Assembly (NCBI GenBank): GCA_027533385.1
Contig: JAPZUE010000072.1
Span: 1-32,343 of the forward strand
Source of the DNA: Rhizobium sp.
Lineage (GTDB): Bacteria; Pseudomonadota; Alphaproteobacteria; Rhizobiales; Rhizobiaceae
DNA: 32,343 bases
Direction of reading: 5' to 3'
Shown: in pieces, positions 16,292 through 24,049 of the stretch
Position numbering within the stretch: the stretch's first letter is position 1
Layout: each line of letters starts with the position of its first letter
Program-made: the position numbers and the translations under genes
The notes under the pieces: model-generated
What the model was told of the DNA's origin: nothing
Seen by the model: the letters and a program-made list of their open reading frames with translations, nothing else
Database searches by the model: none

Positions 16292-17620
16292 TCACGCCTT
16301 CACTATGTTTGCTGCGGTCAGACGATAAACGCCACGGCTATCGATGATCAGTTGAGCTTCCGCGCGGATCATCTCGTAGTCGAAGCTTTCGTGATCAGTG
16401 GTCAGGACCACCGCGTCGAAGCTGGCCAGTGTGTTGGGACTGAGTTCCACCGACGTCAAATCGAACTTATGCTCCCGCATTTTTGGGAAGACCGGCACAT
16501 GCGGATCAGAATACGCTACCTCAGCCCCTGAATTTCTTAGTAGCTCCATGACCTCCACCGCAGGACTCTCTCGCATGTCGTCTACATTCTTTTTGTAGGC
16601 GATGCCGAGCACCAAAACCTTGCTGCCCATTAGTGATTTACGACGTTGGTTTAGAGCACTCGCGACTTTGCTGACGACATACTCCGGCATGGCTCGGTTA
16701 ATTTCACCGGAAAGCTCGATAAAACGTGTGTGTAGTCCGAACTCGCGCGCTTTCCACGTGAGGTAGAACGGGTCAATGGGAATGCAGTGTCCCCCGAGGC
16801 CCGGGCCGGGGTAATAGGCGGTAAAGCCAAACGGCTTGGTGGCCGCAGCGTCGATCACCTCAAAAATATCAATGCCCATACGATCTGCAACGATTTTCAT
16901 CTCGTTAACCAAGCCAATGTTGACCGCGCGATGGATATTCTCCAGCAGCTTGGTCATCTCAGCCACCCTCGTCGAACTGACAGGGACTACATGATCAATC
17001 GCGTGACCATAGAGCGCCTTGCCAACTTCGAGGCAGACCGGAGAATGGCCACCGACCACCTTGGGGATAGTGCTGGTGGTAAAGTTAGCGTTGCCGGGGT
17101 CTTCACGCTCGGGCGAGTAGACGAGAAAGATCTCTTCGCCAACATCTAGGGATCGCGAGGCAATCCGAGGTAGAAGCTCTTCTTCAGTGGTACCGGGATA
17201 TGTTGTGCTCTCCAAAGAGACAACCTGACCGACGCGGAGGAAAGGCAAGAACGAATCAATAGTGTTGATGACGTAACTCAGGTCGGGTTCGCGGTATTTA
17301 TTGAGCGGTGTTGGCACACAAAGGATCAGGGCATCTGCTTCTGGGCTGCGACTGACATCTGCAGTAGTTTCCATGCCTCCAGCGTTTGCCGCCTGGATCG
17401 CCTCATCCGATATATGCTCTATATCGGATTTTCCGCTGTTAAGGCGGTCTACACGCCTCTGGTCTACGTCAAAACCGATAACCTTGTACCCTAGCTGGGA
17501 ATACCGCAGTGCCAGTGGCTGACCAACGTAACCCATACCGACTATGCCGATAGTCGCTTCTTTTCTGTCTAATTTTTCAATGAGTCTTTCGGAGACTGAA
17601 ATTGTAGACTTAGCAGTCAT
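16292..17620 (-). CDS. wbpA: WbpA-like UDP-GlcNAc 6-dehydrogenase
   Basis: A 442-residue UDP-sugar dehydrogenase. The start is the ATG at 17620, with an AGGAAGGG ribosome site just upstream; a 12-residue longer version is possible but lacks such a site. It shows the NAD-binding GIVGMGYVGQPLAL (glycines near residues 28-33), the catalytic cysteine C279 in GPGLGGHCIPIDPFYL, and VLGIAYKKNVDDMRESPA in the C-terminal UDP-binding domain. It oxidises the C6 alcohol of UDP-GlcNAc twice to give UDP-GlcNAcA, the first step of the diacetamido-uronic acid path. First gene of the compact wbpA-B-D-E run. Confidence 0.92.
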   Translation of the reverse strand: MTAKSTISVSERLIEKLDRKEATIGIVGMGYVGQPLALRYSQLGYKVIGFDVDQRRVDRLNSGKSDIEHISDEAIQAANAGGMETTADVSRSPEADALILCVPTPLNKYREPDLSYVINTIDSFLPFLRVGQVVSLESTTYPGTTEEELLPRIASRSLDVGEEIFLVYSPEREDPGNANFTTSTIPKVVGGHSPVCLEVGKALYGHAIDHVVPVSSTRVAEMTKLLENIHRAVNIGLVNEMKIVADRMGIDIFEVIDAAATKPFGFTAYYPGPGLGGHCIPIDPFYLTWKAREFGLHTRFIELSGEINRAMPEYVVSKVASALNQRRKSLMGSKVLVLGIAYKKNVDDMRESPAVEVMELLRNSGAEVAYSDPHVPVFPKMREHKFDLTSVELSPNTLASFDAVVLTTDHESFDYEMIRAEAQLIIDSRGVYRLTAANIVKA

Positions 17621-17929
17621 ACTAGCCCTTCCTGGGATGAAACGAAACTTTATCAACCTAACCGGTTAACCCGCAGCTGCTACATGACGCGCTCGCTGCT
17701 GTGACAGTCAGATTCGCCGCGCTTCAACTCGTCTGACACAATCATAGATGTACCACACTCGGCTGAACGGTCGGAGAGCGAGAACTTAGGCGTAGCCTTA
17801 CAAGAAAGCCATCAGCGGCAGTCAACTGGCGCGCGCCGCCTTCCACCGGAATACCGCAGCTGGAGAAGGCCGCAGCTTTTATCATGAAGTCAGCCTCACA
17901 GCTTTGTATTGTGCGCTCATCACCGATTC
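17621..17929. other. Gap between the dehydratase and wbpA
   Basis: About 300 bases with no convincing gene. A minus-strand open frame of 63 codons (17742-17933) overlaps the dehydratase stop as ATGA, but it matches no family that I recognise. Near wbpA there is a 10-base perfect palindrome, TAACCGGTTA at 17659-17668, about 40 bases upstream of the wbpA start. It could be a regulatory site; this is a guess from position only. Confidence 0.3.
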
Positions 17930-19867
17930 TCATCGCATAAGTTCGTCTGACTTCAATACCTCTTCACGCCGCATCGAGAGGAGATCATGAATTTTCTCCG
18001 AGGGAGAATAACCCGATACAAGCAATTCAAGTTGGGCTCTTAATCCCTTTACATCCCCCTTGTCCATCAGCCGATCAAGGCCCTCTAAATGAGTTTGCAG
18101 TATTTGCCATGGGATAAAATCCTCTCGCGCTCGCATAATCCGGTCATGCTGACTCGGTGTAGGGTTTTCACCGATCAGCAGCTCTTCAAAGAGTTTTTCT
18201 GCCGGGCGAAGTCCGGTGGTAACGAACAAGATATCACCGTCCGGGTTTGTACCATCTTTAACTGTTAAGCCCGAGAGCTCCACCATTCGCCGCGCCAAAT
18301 CAATGATCCTGACCGGCTCTCCCATATCCAGTACGAAAAGATCGCCACCCTCGGCCATAGCGCCGGCTTGTATCACGAGCTGCGCCGCTTCCGGTATGGT
18401 CATGAAGAAACGCGTTATATCTGGATGGGTCAGAGTGATTGGGCCTCCGCCACGAATCTGATCACGGAAAAGTGGCACAACCGAGCCCGACGATCCTAGC
18501 ACGTTGCCAAAACGAACCATGGAGAATTTAGTCGTTGGCATTGTTTGCGCAAGCGCTTGTAAGACCATCTCCGCAAGTCTCTTGCTCGCTCCCATGATGT
18601 TGGCAGGACGCACCGCCTTATCTGTGCTTACGAGTACGAAGTTGTCGACGCCGGCAGCCAACGACGCCTTGGCAACAACCAAAGTGCCAAAAACATTGTT
18701 GCGAACTCCTTCGATCGCATTGTGCTCGACTAAGGGCACATGCTTGTAAGCTGCGGCGTGGTAAATTGTAGCAACCTTCCAGCTCGCAAGAATGTCACCT
18801 ATACGTCGTTCGTCCCGCACCGAGGCTAGTATCGGTATGATGCGCATTTCAGCGGCGGGATACTGCCGGAGCAACTCGGAGTGAATGGAGTAGAGTGCAT
18901 ATTCGCTCTGCTCGACAAGGAGCAGCTTTTCTGGACCTAGAACCATAATCTGCCGGCAGAGCTCACTACCGATAGATCCGCCCGCACCGGTCACCAATAC
19001 GTTCTTACCTTTGACATTTCGCTCTAATAATTCGCGATCAGGTTGAACCGGCTCTCGACCGAGAAGATCATGAACATCCAGATCCAGGAATGCCGCCGCA
19101 TCAAGTTTTCCTTTTGCAATTTCGCTTATGTTTGGCGCTAGACGCACCGCAACGCGTTCACCCCGAAGGGATTCAATGATTTCGTTGCGCCTTGATGCTT
19201 TCAAATTCGGCAGCGCTAACAGGACCGTTTTTACGTTACAACTCGCGACCAGAACGCTGAGGTCAGCACGGTTATAGACGCGAATACCATTGATCAGCGA
19301 GCCATGCAGACTGTTATCGTCATCAAGAAAACCGGCGACCCTCTGCTCCCCTGAGCTCTCCAATGCGCTCGCCAATTGCCGCCCTACCGAACCTGCACCA
19401 TAGATGATGACGTTGGTCTGGGCTGCGCCGCTGAGTCTCCGTCGATAGGTTTCACCAAGAAGATAACGAACGACGAGACGAGACATTCCGACGGCAATTA
19501 GCAAGAGTAGAGGCTGAAGAATGCCTACGGATCTAGGAATGCCGGGAATGCTTATGGTTGTAAATATAGTCAGATAGATCAAACCATAGAGCGAGACCGC
19601 TTTAATGATAGCGAAAAATGCTGACCAACCGATAAAACGGAAGATAGCTCTGTAAAAGCCGAATCTGATGAAGATAGGGATGGCAATCGCGATTGACGCT
19701 GCGATGGCGAGCCACTGCATACCGGAAAGTGTAACCCAAGCGTCAAGTCGCAGGCAGAACGCAAGCCAAACTGTTAAAGCGCAAAGTGCGGCGTCAACGA
19801 CGAGCGCCATCACGCGCTTCCGTATCCTCGACATCTCCAAGAGTCTTAAGAAGAGAGCGTCTTTCAT
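17930..19867 (-). CDS. pglF: UDP-GlcNAc 4,6-dehydratase, membrane-anchored (PglF/WbpM type)
   Basis: A 645-residue protein in three parts. First, about four transmembrane helices (roughly residues 20-120). Second, a CoA-binding-like Rossmann domain (NVIIYGAGSVGRQLASAL). Third, a C-terminal SDR domain starting at NVLVTGAGGSIGSELC, with VSTDKAVRPANIMGASKR. The methionine in place of the usual tyrosine (M...K) is typical of WbpM/PglF/FlaA1. It converts UDP-GlcNAc to UDP-4-keto-6-deoxy-GlcNAc, the substrate of the PglE-like enzyme at the far end of the locus. The ATG at 19867 has AGGTG five bases upstream and is preferred over the GTG at 19873. It is the first gene of the cluster. Confidence 0.9.
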   Translation of the reverse strand: MKDALFLRLLEMSRIRKRVMALVVDAALCALTVWLAFCLRLDAWVTLSGMQWLAIAASIAIAIPIFIRFGFYRAIFRFIGWSAFFAIIKAVSLYGLIYLTIFTTISIPGIPRSVGILQPLLLLIAVGMSRLVVRYLLGETYRRRLSGAAQTNVIIYGAGSVGRQLASALESSGEQRVAGFLDDDNSLHGSLINGIRVYNRADLSVLVASCNVKTVLLALPNLKASRRNEIIESLRGERVAVRLAPNISEIAKGKLDAAAFLDLDVHDLLGREPVQPDRELLERNVKGKNVLVTGAGGSIGSELCRQIMVLGPEKLLLVEQSEYALYSIHSELLRQYPAAEMRIIPILASVRDERRIGDILASWKVATIYHAAAYKHVPLVEHNAIEGVRNNVFGTLVVAKASLAAGVDNFVLVSTDKAVRPANIMGASKRLAEMVLQALAQTMPTTKFSMVRFGNVLGSSGSVVPLFRDQIRGGGPITLTHPDITRFFMTIPEAAQLVIQAGAMAEGGDLFVLDMGEPVRIIDLARRMVELSGLTVKDGTNPDGDILFVTTGLRPAEKLFEELLIGENPTPSQHDRIMRAREDFIPWQILQTHLEGLDRLMDKGDVKGLRAQLELLVSGYSPSEKIHDLLSMRREEVLKSDELMR

Positions 19868-20389
19868 ATTCACCTAGTTTAAGACTGAAGTTCAGGCACC
19901 CCAAGATGCCGCTTGGATTTCAGGCGCGAGTATCGCATACACCGCAATTGGGACGTTGCAACAGTCTATGTCTTAACTCACGTTCCCCTGCTTTGGCCAA
20001 TTGCATCCGCTCTAGATGCACAACCTGCTTACAAGTGGCTGTCGACGGCCCCATGAGGAAGTGCCGTCCCTAGCACATGATGAGGCGGAATCGGATTGCA
20101 TAGCGCAAAATACATTCATTAACTTTTTGCGTGTTGCTCCGCGCTCGGTGATGCAAGGACATGCATGATCAAAAGCCGGGCACTGGCGACTCGGGCCTGC
20201 CTTGGCCCTCGACTAATCCATACGTATAGTCGGGAGCACCACCGAAACGGCTTTGATACGTGGACAACACTTCCGATATCAGGCAACCGTTTGAGATCAA
20301 GGGATATGTCCGATTCCACATAACCCCAATAAGGCATTGCCAAGTTGCTTGCCGGTGGGTGCAGATGCCTCTGTTGCACGAGCGTCAGG
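19868..20389. other. Upstream region of the polysaccharide locus, no gene recognised
   Basis: About 520 bases. It should contain the promoter of the minus-strand polysaccharide genes, but I could not find a convincing -35/-10 pair. Short open frames on both strands show no family features. The right end merges with the decayed IS6-family sequence. Confidence 0.4.
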
Positions 20390-21058
20390 GTGTCTGTTCA
20401 GCGATTTACTCGGCCCACAGGCTGAATGCAAGTCCGACAGTGACGTCATGAGATGGCGGTGAGTGTAAAGCGGCGGGAATAGAAAATCATGTTGGTTTGG
20501 TGCGGGCGGACAGGAAGCGCTGCGACTGCGGCCCATTTACAGCGACCCATGCTCTCCTAGCGCGTTTCCGAGCCTGTCAGAAGTCTTCCATTCGGTTCTT
20601 CAGCCCCTTGTGCAACCGATGATCGGCATCAAGCGCTATGGTCAAGACCAGCTTTGCGTGGCTGCCCAGCTTGTCCGTTACTACCGCTCGCAGTGATCTG
20701 CTGCCTGACCAAGCCAGAGAATAGAAGCGTAGAAACCCCCATGTTGCTGGGAGCTTGAACCAAACTGTCGTGAACATCATCATCGGCGTCAATGGCGCGG
20801 CAAGGCTGGAGTTTTTTACCACCCAAAGTTACTATGACCACATCCATGTGCCACTCTAGGCTTCGGCTACCGCCCCCCGGATGCAGTTGGTAAAGGGCGG
20901 CCAACGCGGTTGCCCGGGGGTGCAAAGCTTCCCGCTTGACGATGACCGCGCTCGGCAAATAGAACCTCGACATTGACCTTGCTCAGGACGAAGCGGCACT
21001 AGGCCCAGACCGCATAGGCGACGATCTCACACGGAAAGCTAAACCCAGTCGGCCGGGG
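20390..21058 (-). pseudogene. Decayed IS6-family transposase
   Basis: On the minus strand, broken by stops and frameshifts, the translation shows in the right order the landmarks of IS6-family transposases: SFPCEIVAYAVWA, a stop, then VEVLFAERG (N-terminal helix region), EWHMDVVIVTLGGKK and CRAIDADDDVHDSLVQ (around the first catalytic aspartate), VVTDKLGSHAKL (second aspartate), HRLHKGLKNRMEDF (around the glutamate) and QRFLSARTKP near the end. In-frame stops and at least two frame changes rule out a working protein. No intact terminal repeats were identified. Confidence 0.8.
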
Positions 21059-21099
21059 AAATGAGCCAGGTATGTTCTTGTCGAACCGCCAACCCAAAT

Positions 21100-21530
21100 G
21101 CATGGCTCAAACTGCCGAGCCGCCATGCAGGATCGGGGCAGGTATTGGCGTATATGAGTCGCGACACCTATCGCATCGCCATCTCCAATCCCCGCCTCGT
21201 CAGCATGGACAGCGATCGCGTCATCACATCCCGATAAAGGGATTATCGCCCAGGCGCCGCCCAGAAGCTGATGACGCTCGATGCGCAGGAATTCATCCGT
21301 CGTTTCCCACTGCAAACCGTACCTGACGGCTTCCATCATATTAGTAGTTCCGGTCTGTTTGCCATTGGCCATCGGCAAGTGAAGCTGAATGTGCCGCGGC
21401 CTGATCACGGCCCCTGCCAGAGCAGCAGGTCGAAGAACCGAAGGCGGGGCCACCGCTTGTGTTACATCGATGTCCCCTTGCGATGGAACCATGACGATCG
21501 TCTGCGCGTGGACGCCGACTGAGCCCGTCT
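21100..21530 (+). pseudogene. Decayed IS91-family transposase, C-terminal half
   Basis: In one plus frame the translation reads SGQVLAYMSRDTYRIAISN, then PRLVSMDSDRV, a stop, then RDYRPGAAQKLMTLDA, QEFIRRFPLQTVPDGFHHI and LFAIGHRQVKLN. This is the conserved C-terminal half of IS91/ISCR-type rolling-circle (Y2) transposases, where the usual text is like YLSRYTHRVAISN and EFIRRFLLHVLP. Near 21470 a shifted frame gives CDGTMTIV, resembling the terminal zinc-like segment. The N-terminal half with the catalytic HUH motif is missing and the frame carries at least one stop. It faces away from the adjacent IS6 remnant. Confidence 0.75.
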
Positions 21531-21890
21531 GCTAAACAGCGCGGGACGACAGCTCATAACCATGCCTGATAACAGATCACTCCAACGACCAGCGCGGGAA
21601 CTAAAGCAGCCGGCACCAGATGTCAGGGTCAAATCGACCCGCCAACAACACGCACGAGAGCGCCCAATATGCCGCTCTGGTTTTGTTGCCTGATCTGCAA
21701 ACGTAGTCCTGCAAGTCTCGTCGCAAAGAGACACCAGCACCCGCTCCGACGAAATCCCACGGCATCAAACACTCCGCGCCCTCGTTCAATTCAGCTTCAA
21801 TGTGTCCCATCTGTGAGTACCGCACGCTCAGCAGCTGGAACTCACAGAACTTCTAGGTTTTCTCGTTGCATGATGACGAACCCAAACCAC
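21531..21890. other. Stretch with no recognisable gene between two remnants
   Basis: About 360 bases between the IS91 remnant and the WGR remnant. Short open frames on both strands show no family features. It is probably decayed mobile-element DNA, which is an inference from the neighbours. Confidence 0.35.
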
Positions 21891-22110
21891 ATGCATTTGC
21901 GCCGACTGGAAGCATCGAGCAAAATAGAGCGCTACTATCTCATGAAGATCAGTCCCACTCTGTCCGGCGAAACCTGTCTCACGAGCGCCTGAGGCTCCAT
22001 AGGCAAGACGGGCCAGACTATGATCCATCTATTCGAACACGAGGAGCAGGCACAGCAGTCAAGCTCGCTGGCCGCAACCGATCGCGAGGATACACCATCT
22101 CCTGGCAAAC
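21891..22110 (+). pseudogene. Decayed WGR-domain protein gene
   Basis: The ATG at 21891 opens MHLRRLEASSKIERYYLMKI, followed by SPTLSGETCLTSA, a TGA at 21990-21992, then GSIGKTGQT in the same frame and LAGRNRSRGYTI in another frame. Small WGR proteins read like MHLRRIDPARNMRRFY..QPTLFGEW.LVREWGRIG...G, so the likeness is strong: the WGR tripeptide is lost at the stop and a frameshift follows. WGR domains are thought to bind nucleic acids; small stand-alone versions are common on alphaproteobacterial islands and plasmids. Not functional as read here. Confidence 0.65.
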
Positions 22111-22306
22111 GATTTATGCGCCCGTTAACCATACCGGGGCTCTTTGTTCCGGATGCGTTCTATTCATCTTGTCGGCGAGCGATCTCCGGGCTAAGTCTGG
22201 GCTGTGCCGGATAAATAAACGATCTCCGGAACTTAAGCGGCCCCCGCAGGTGCTGTAACACCGAACGAGGGCCTGACCCGCAACCTTAGTGACAAGGACT
22301 TGGGCT

Positions 22307-22450
22307 ATGAAGACCCCTAACCGCTTCGCTTCCGTGATGGAAGCACTCCCCCTCATGGATCCTGTTGATCCTCGTTCAGATCGTGCCGTGGCAGAAAGGC
22401 GTTCTGCCGTTGCTGGCTCCGGTTCACCGTCTGCGTTTCCGCAGGCCTGA
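22307..22450 (+). CDS. Small 47-residue ORF heading the right-hand operon
   Basis: An ATG at 22307 with AAGGA about nine bases upstream opens a 47-codon frame (MKTPNRFASVMEALPLMDP to SPSAFPQA) ending in TGA at 22450. It is rich in proline, alanine, serine and arginine and has no membrane segment. It lies 110 bases before the nuclease-like gene, on the same strand, so it could be a leader peptide or a small operon member. No family recognised; coding status is uncertain because the frame is short. Confidence 0.4.
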   Translation: MKTPNRFASVMEALPLMDPVDPRSDRAVAERRSAVAGSGSPSAFPQA

Positions 22451-22560
22451 TCGAACTCTTCTGACATCGCCGGCAGTTGTGATGGTCGAGCGCGCCGGAC
22501 GGCGTCCTCAGCCGGGCCGTAACTTTTGCCCTGATGTCGCGCAACAACAGGATACATGAC

Positions 22561-23505
22561 ATGACCAACACCGTTTCCGGTGCGGCTTCCGCACCAAGCT
22601 ATTCGCATGCCGTCGATCCAGACGTGCTGCATCCGAAGCTTGATGGACTATGCCATCAGGTACTGACATCGAGCTTCGGCTCGACCGCCCTGATGGACGC
22701 ACTTGCCTCAGGACTTTCCGATGTCTCCAGCCTGCTGCGCGGTCTGCCGGCGGCCGAAGGTCGCCTGATCGAGCGTGGTATTCAGATGATCGCGGGCCTC
22801 AATCCCGAACTTGTAGTGCTGACAGAGAACATTCGTCTGCCCGTCAGCAAGGCGGCTCTTGATGTCGTCGAGCGGAACGATCCTCGCCATTATGCATCAC
22901 TGACGCTCGATGCCGATAGCGGCGGCCGGCGCGGCTACACACCCGACATGATCATCGTGAACCGTGGCACCAGGATCGCACATGTCGTCGACGTCAAGCG
23001 CAGTCTCAGTTCATACGATGCTGTGCGACTGCAAGAGCTGAAGAAGCGCATGCTTGCGGGCGCACTGACTGTTCCTGATCTGCTTTATCAAGAGCATCAT
23101 CGGCTCAGTGTTGAAGCCGTCCACGTCGTCATTCTCGACGCCCAGAATGCCAGTCGCGATGCTTCCTCGGGTATCTGGCCCGTCAGCGATCTCGATCACC
23201 TGCTTGGCGTCGAAGGTGCGGGGAAGGCGATCGCGTATCTGCGGCGGACGTTCCAGACCGCGATCGAACAGGTCTGGTGTGAGGCCCTGCAACACTATGG
23301 TCGAGCCCGGGATTTGACCGAGGACGAGCGTCGGGCAGGGGCAATGCCTTGGCTCGAGACCCAGCGACATGCTCTTGACGACCGCAGACCGTCTGGTCGT
23401 GAAGATCGAATAGTCGGCGTCGCGGGCTCAGGAGCAGGCGAGCGACCTGAGATCCGCATCGGGTTCGCCAGTCTGCCGGGCGTTCGGCCACACGCGCTGA
23501 GCTAG
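22561..23505 (+). CDS. Hypothetical protein with a possible PD-(D/E)XK nuclease motif
   Basis: A 314-residue protein. The ATG at 22561 has AGGA eight bases upstream and is preferred to the ATG at 22534. Residues 126-155 hold YTPDMIIVNRGTRIAHVVDVK: D129 followed after 14 residues by D144-V-K146 fits the PD...(D/E)xK core of the nuclease superfamily, with the two beta strands expected around it. An acidic residue in the preceding helix (E66 or E71) could complete the site. The tail after about 250 is charged and probably disordered. It is the first sizeable gene of an operon with an AAA+ ATPase and an M41 peptidase. It may be a nuclease or an inactive DNA-binding relative; the call rests on motif inspection only. 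Confidence 0.6.
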   Translation: MTNTVSGAASAPSYSHAVDPDVLHPKLDGLCHQVLTSSFGSTALMDALASGLSDVSSLLRGLPAAEGRLIERGIQMIAGLNPELVVLTENIRLPVSKAALDVVERNDPRHYASLTLDADSGGRRGYTPDMIIVNRGTRIAHVVDVKRSLSSYDAVRLQELKKRMLAGALTVPDLLYQEHHRLSVEAVHVVILDAQNASRDASSGIWPVSDLDHLLGVEGAGKAIAYLRRTFQTAIEQVWCEALQHYGRARDLTEDERRAGAMPWLETQRHALDDRRPSGREDRIVGVAGSGAGERPEIRIGFASLPGVRPHALS

Positions 23506-23519
23506 GCCGAGTTATCGGC

Positions 23520-23535
23520 CGGCCGGCGCCGGCCG
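23520..23535. repeat. 16-base perfect GC palindrome
   Basis: CGGCCGGCGCCGGCCG is a perfect inverted repeat 14 bases after the stop of the nuclease-like gene. It could form a hairpin in RNA, but there is no run of T behind it, so it is a weak candidate for an attenuator or partial terminator within the operon. Confidence 0.5.
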
Positions 23536-23611
23536 TCTCCCCAATTCATCCATCCATTCATTCCGTCATTGCGACCGCGCATCTCTGATGCTGCGGCAGA
23601 GGAAACACGTC

Positions 23612-24049
23612 ATGTCGAAACAACCCTCAGCAACCATTATTCCTTTCCCCATCCGTCCCGCCTCTGTGCCCAAATCGGCAACGGAGACGACAGCTCCGAC
23701 AGCTCATCCTCCCGTGCCCCTGGCTTCGACAGCGCCGAAGAAGGTATCTCGAGCCCGGCAGTCCTTCGAGGCGCTGATGGCGCGTCCTGGCAACTCATCG
23801 CCCGAGAATTGTATCCCATACAGGGCCTTCAAGAAGCGGCAGACCGTGAACCTTCCAGTGGATCCGGCATTCATCGTGCGCCAGGCCATTCACTGGACAC
23901 GCAAACGGCCGATCGCCTTGAGCAGCCTTCCCGCCATCATCCGCAAAGATCTCGAGAAACTATGCGCGGCCGGCGATCCGACCGGGCTGATGGTCCGCGA
24001 CTGGCTTGAGGGCAAAGGCCCGAAACCCCTGGTCGAGGGGAAGGCATGA
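23612..24049 (+). CDS. Hypothetical 145-residue protein, operon member
   Basis: The ATG at 23612 has GAGGA nine bases upstream and is preferred over an ATG at 23588. Residues 1-55 are rich in Pro, Ala, Thr and Ser (probably disordered); residues 60-145 look folded, with CIPYRAFKKRQTVNLPVDPA and LPAIIRKDLEKLCAAGDPTG. The ATG of the AAA+ ATPase gene overlaps its stop (ATGA), so the two are translationally coupled. No membrane segment or signal peptide is seen. No family recognised. Its tight coupling suggests an adaptor or regulator of the ATPase, which is an inference from position. Confidence 0.75.
   Translation: MSKQPSATIIPFPIRPASVPKSATETTAPTAHPPVPLASTAPKKVSRARQSFEALMARPGNSSPENCIPYRAFKKRQTVNLPVDPAFIVRQAIHWTRKRPIALSSLPAIIRKDLEKLCAAGDPTGLMVRDWLEGKGPKPLVEGKA

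Noticed and set aside
20983..21492. 169-codon minus-strand frame
   Set aside because: It is the reverse shadow of the recognisable IS91 remnant on the plus strand and joins the IS6 remnant in the wrong frame.
22114..22632. 172-codon minus-strand open frame upstream of the protease operon
   Set aside because: It overlaps the small plus-strand ORF, the start of the nuclease-like gene and the decayed WGR region, has no ribosome site and matches no family.
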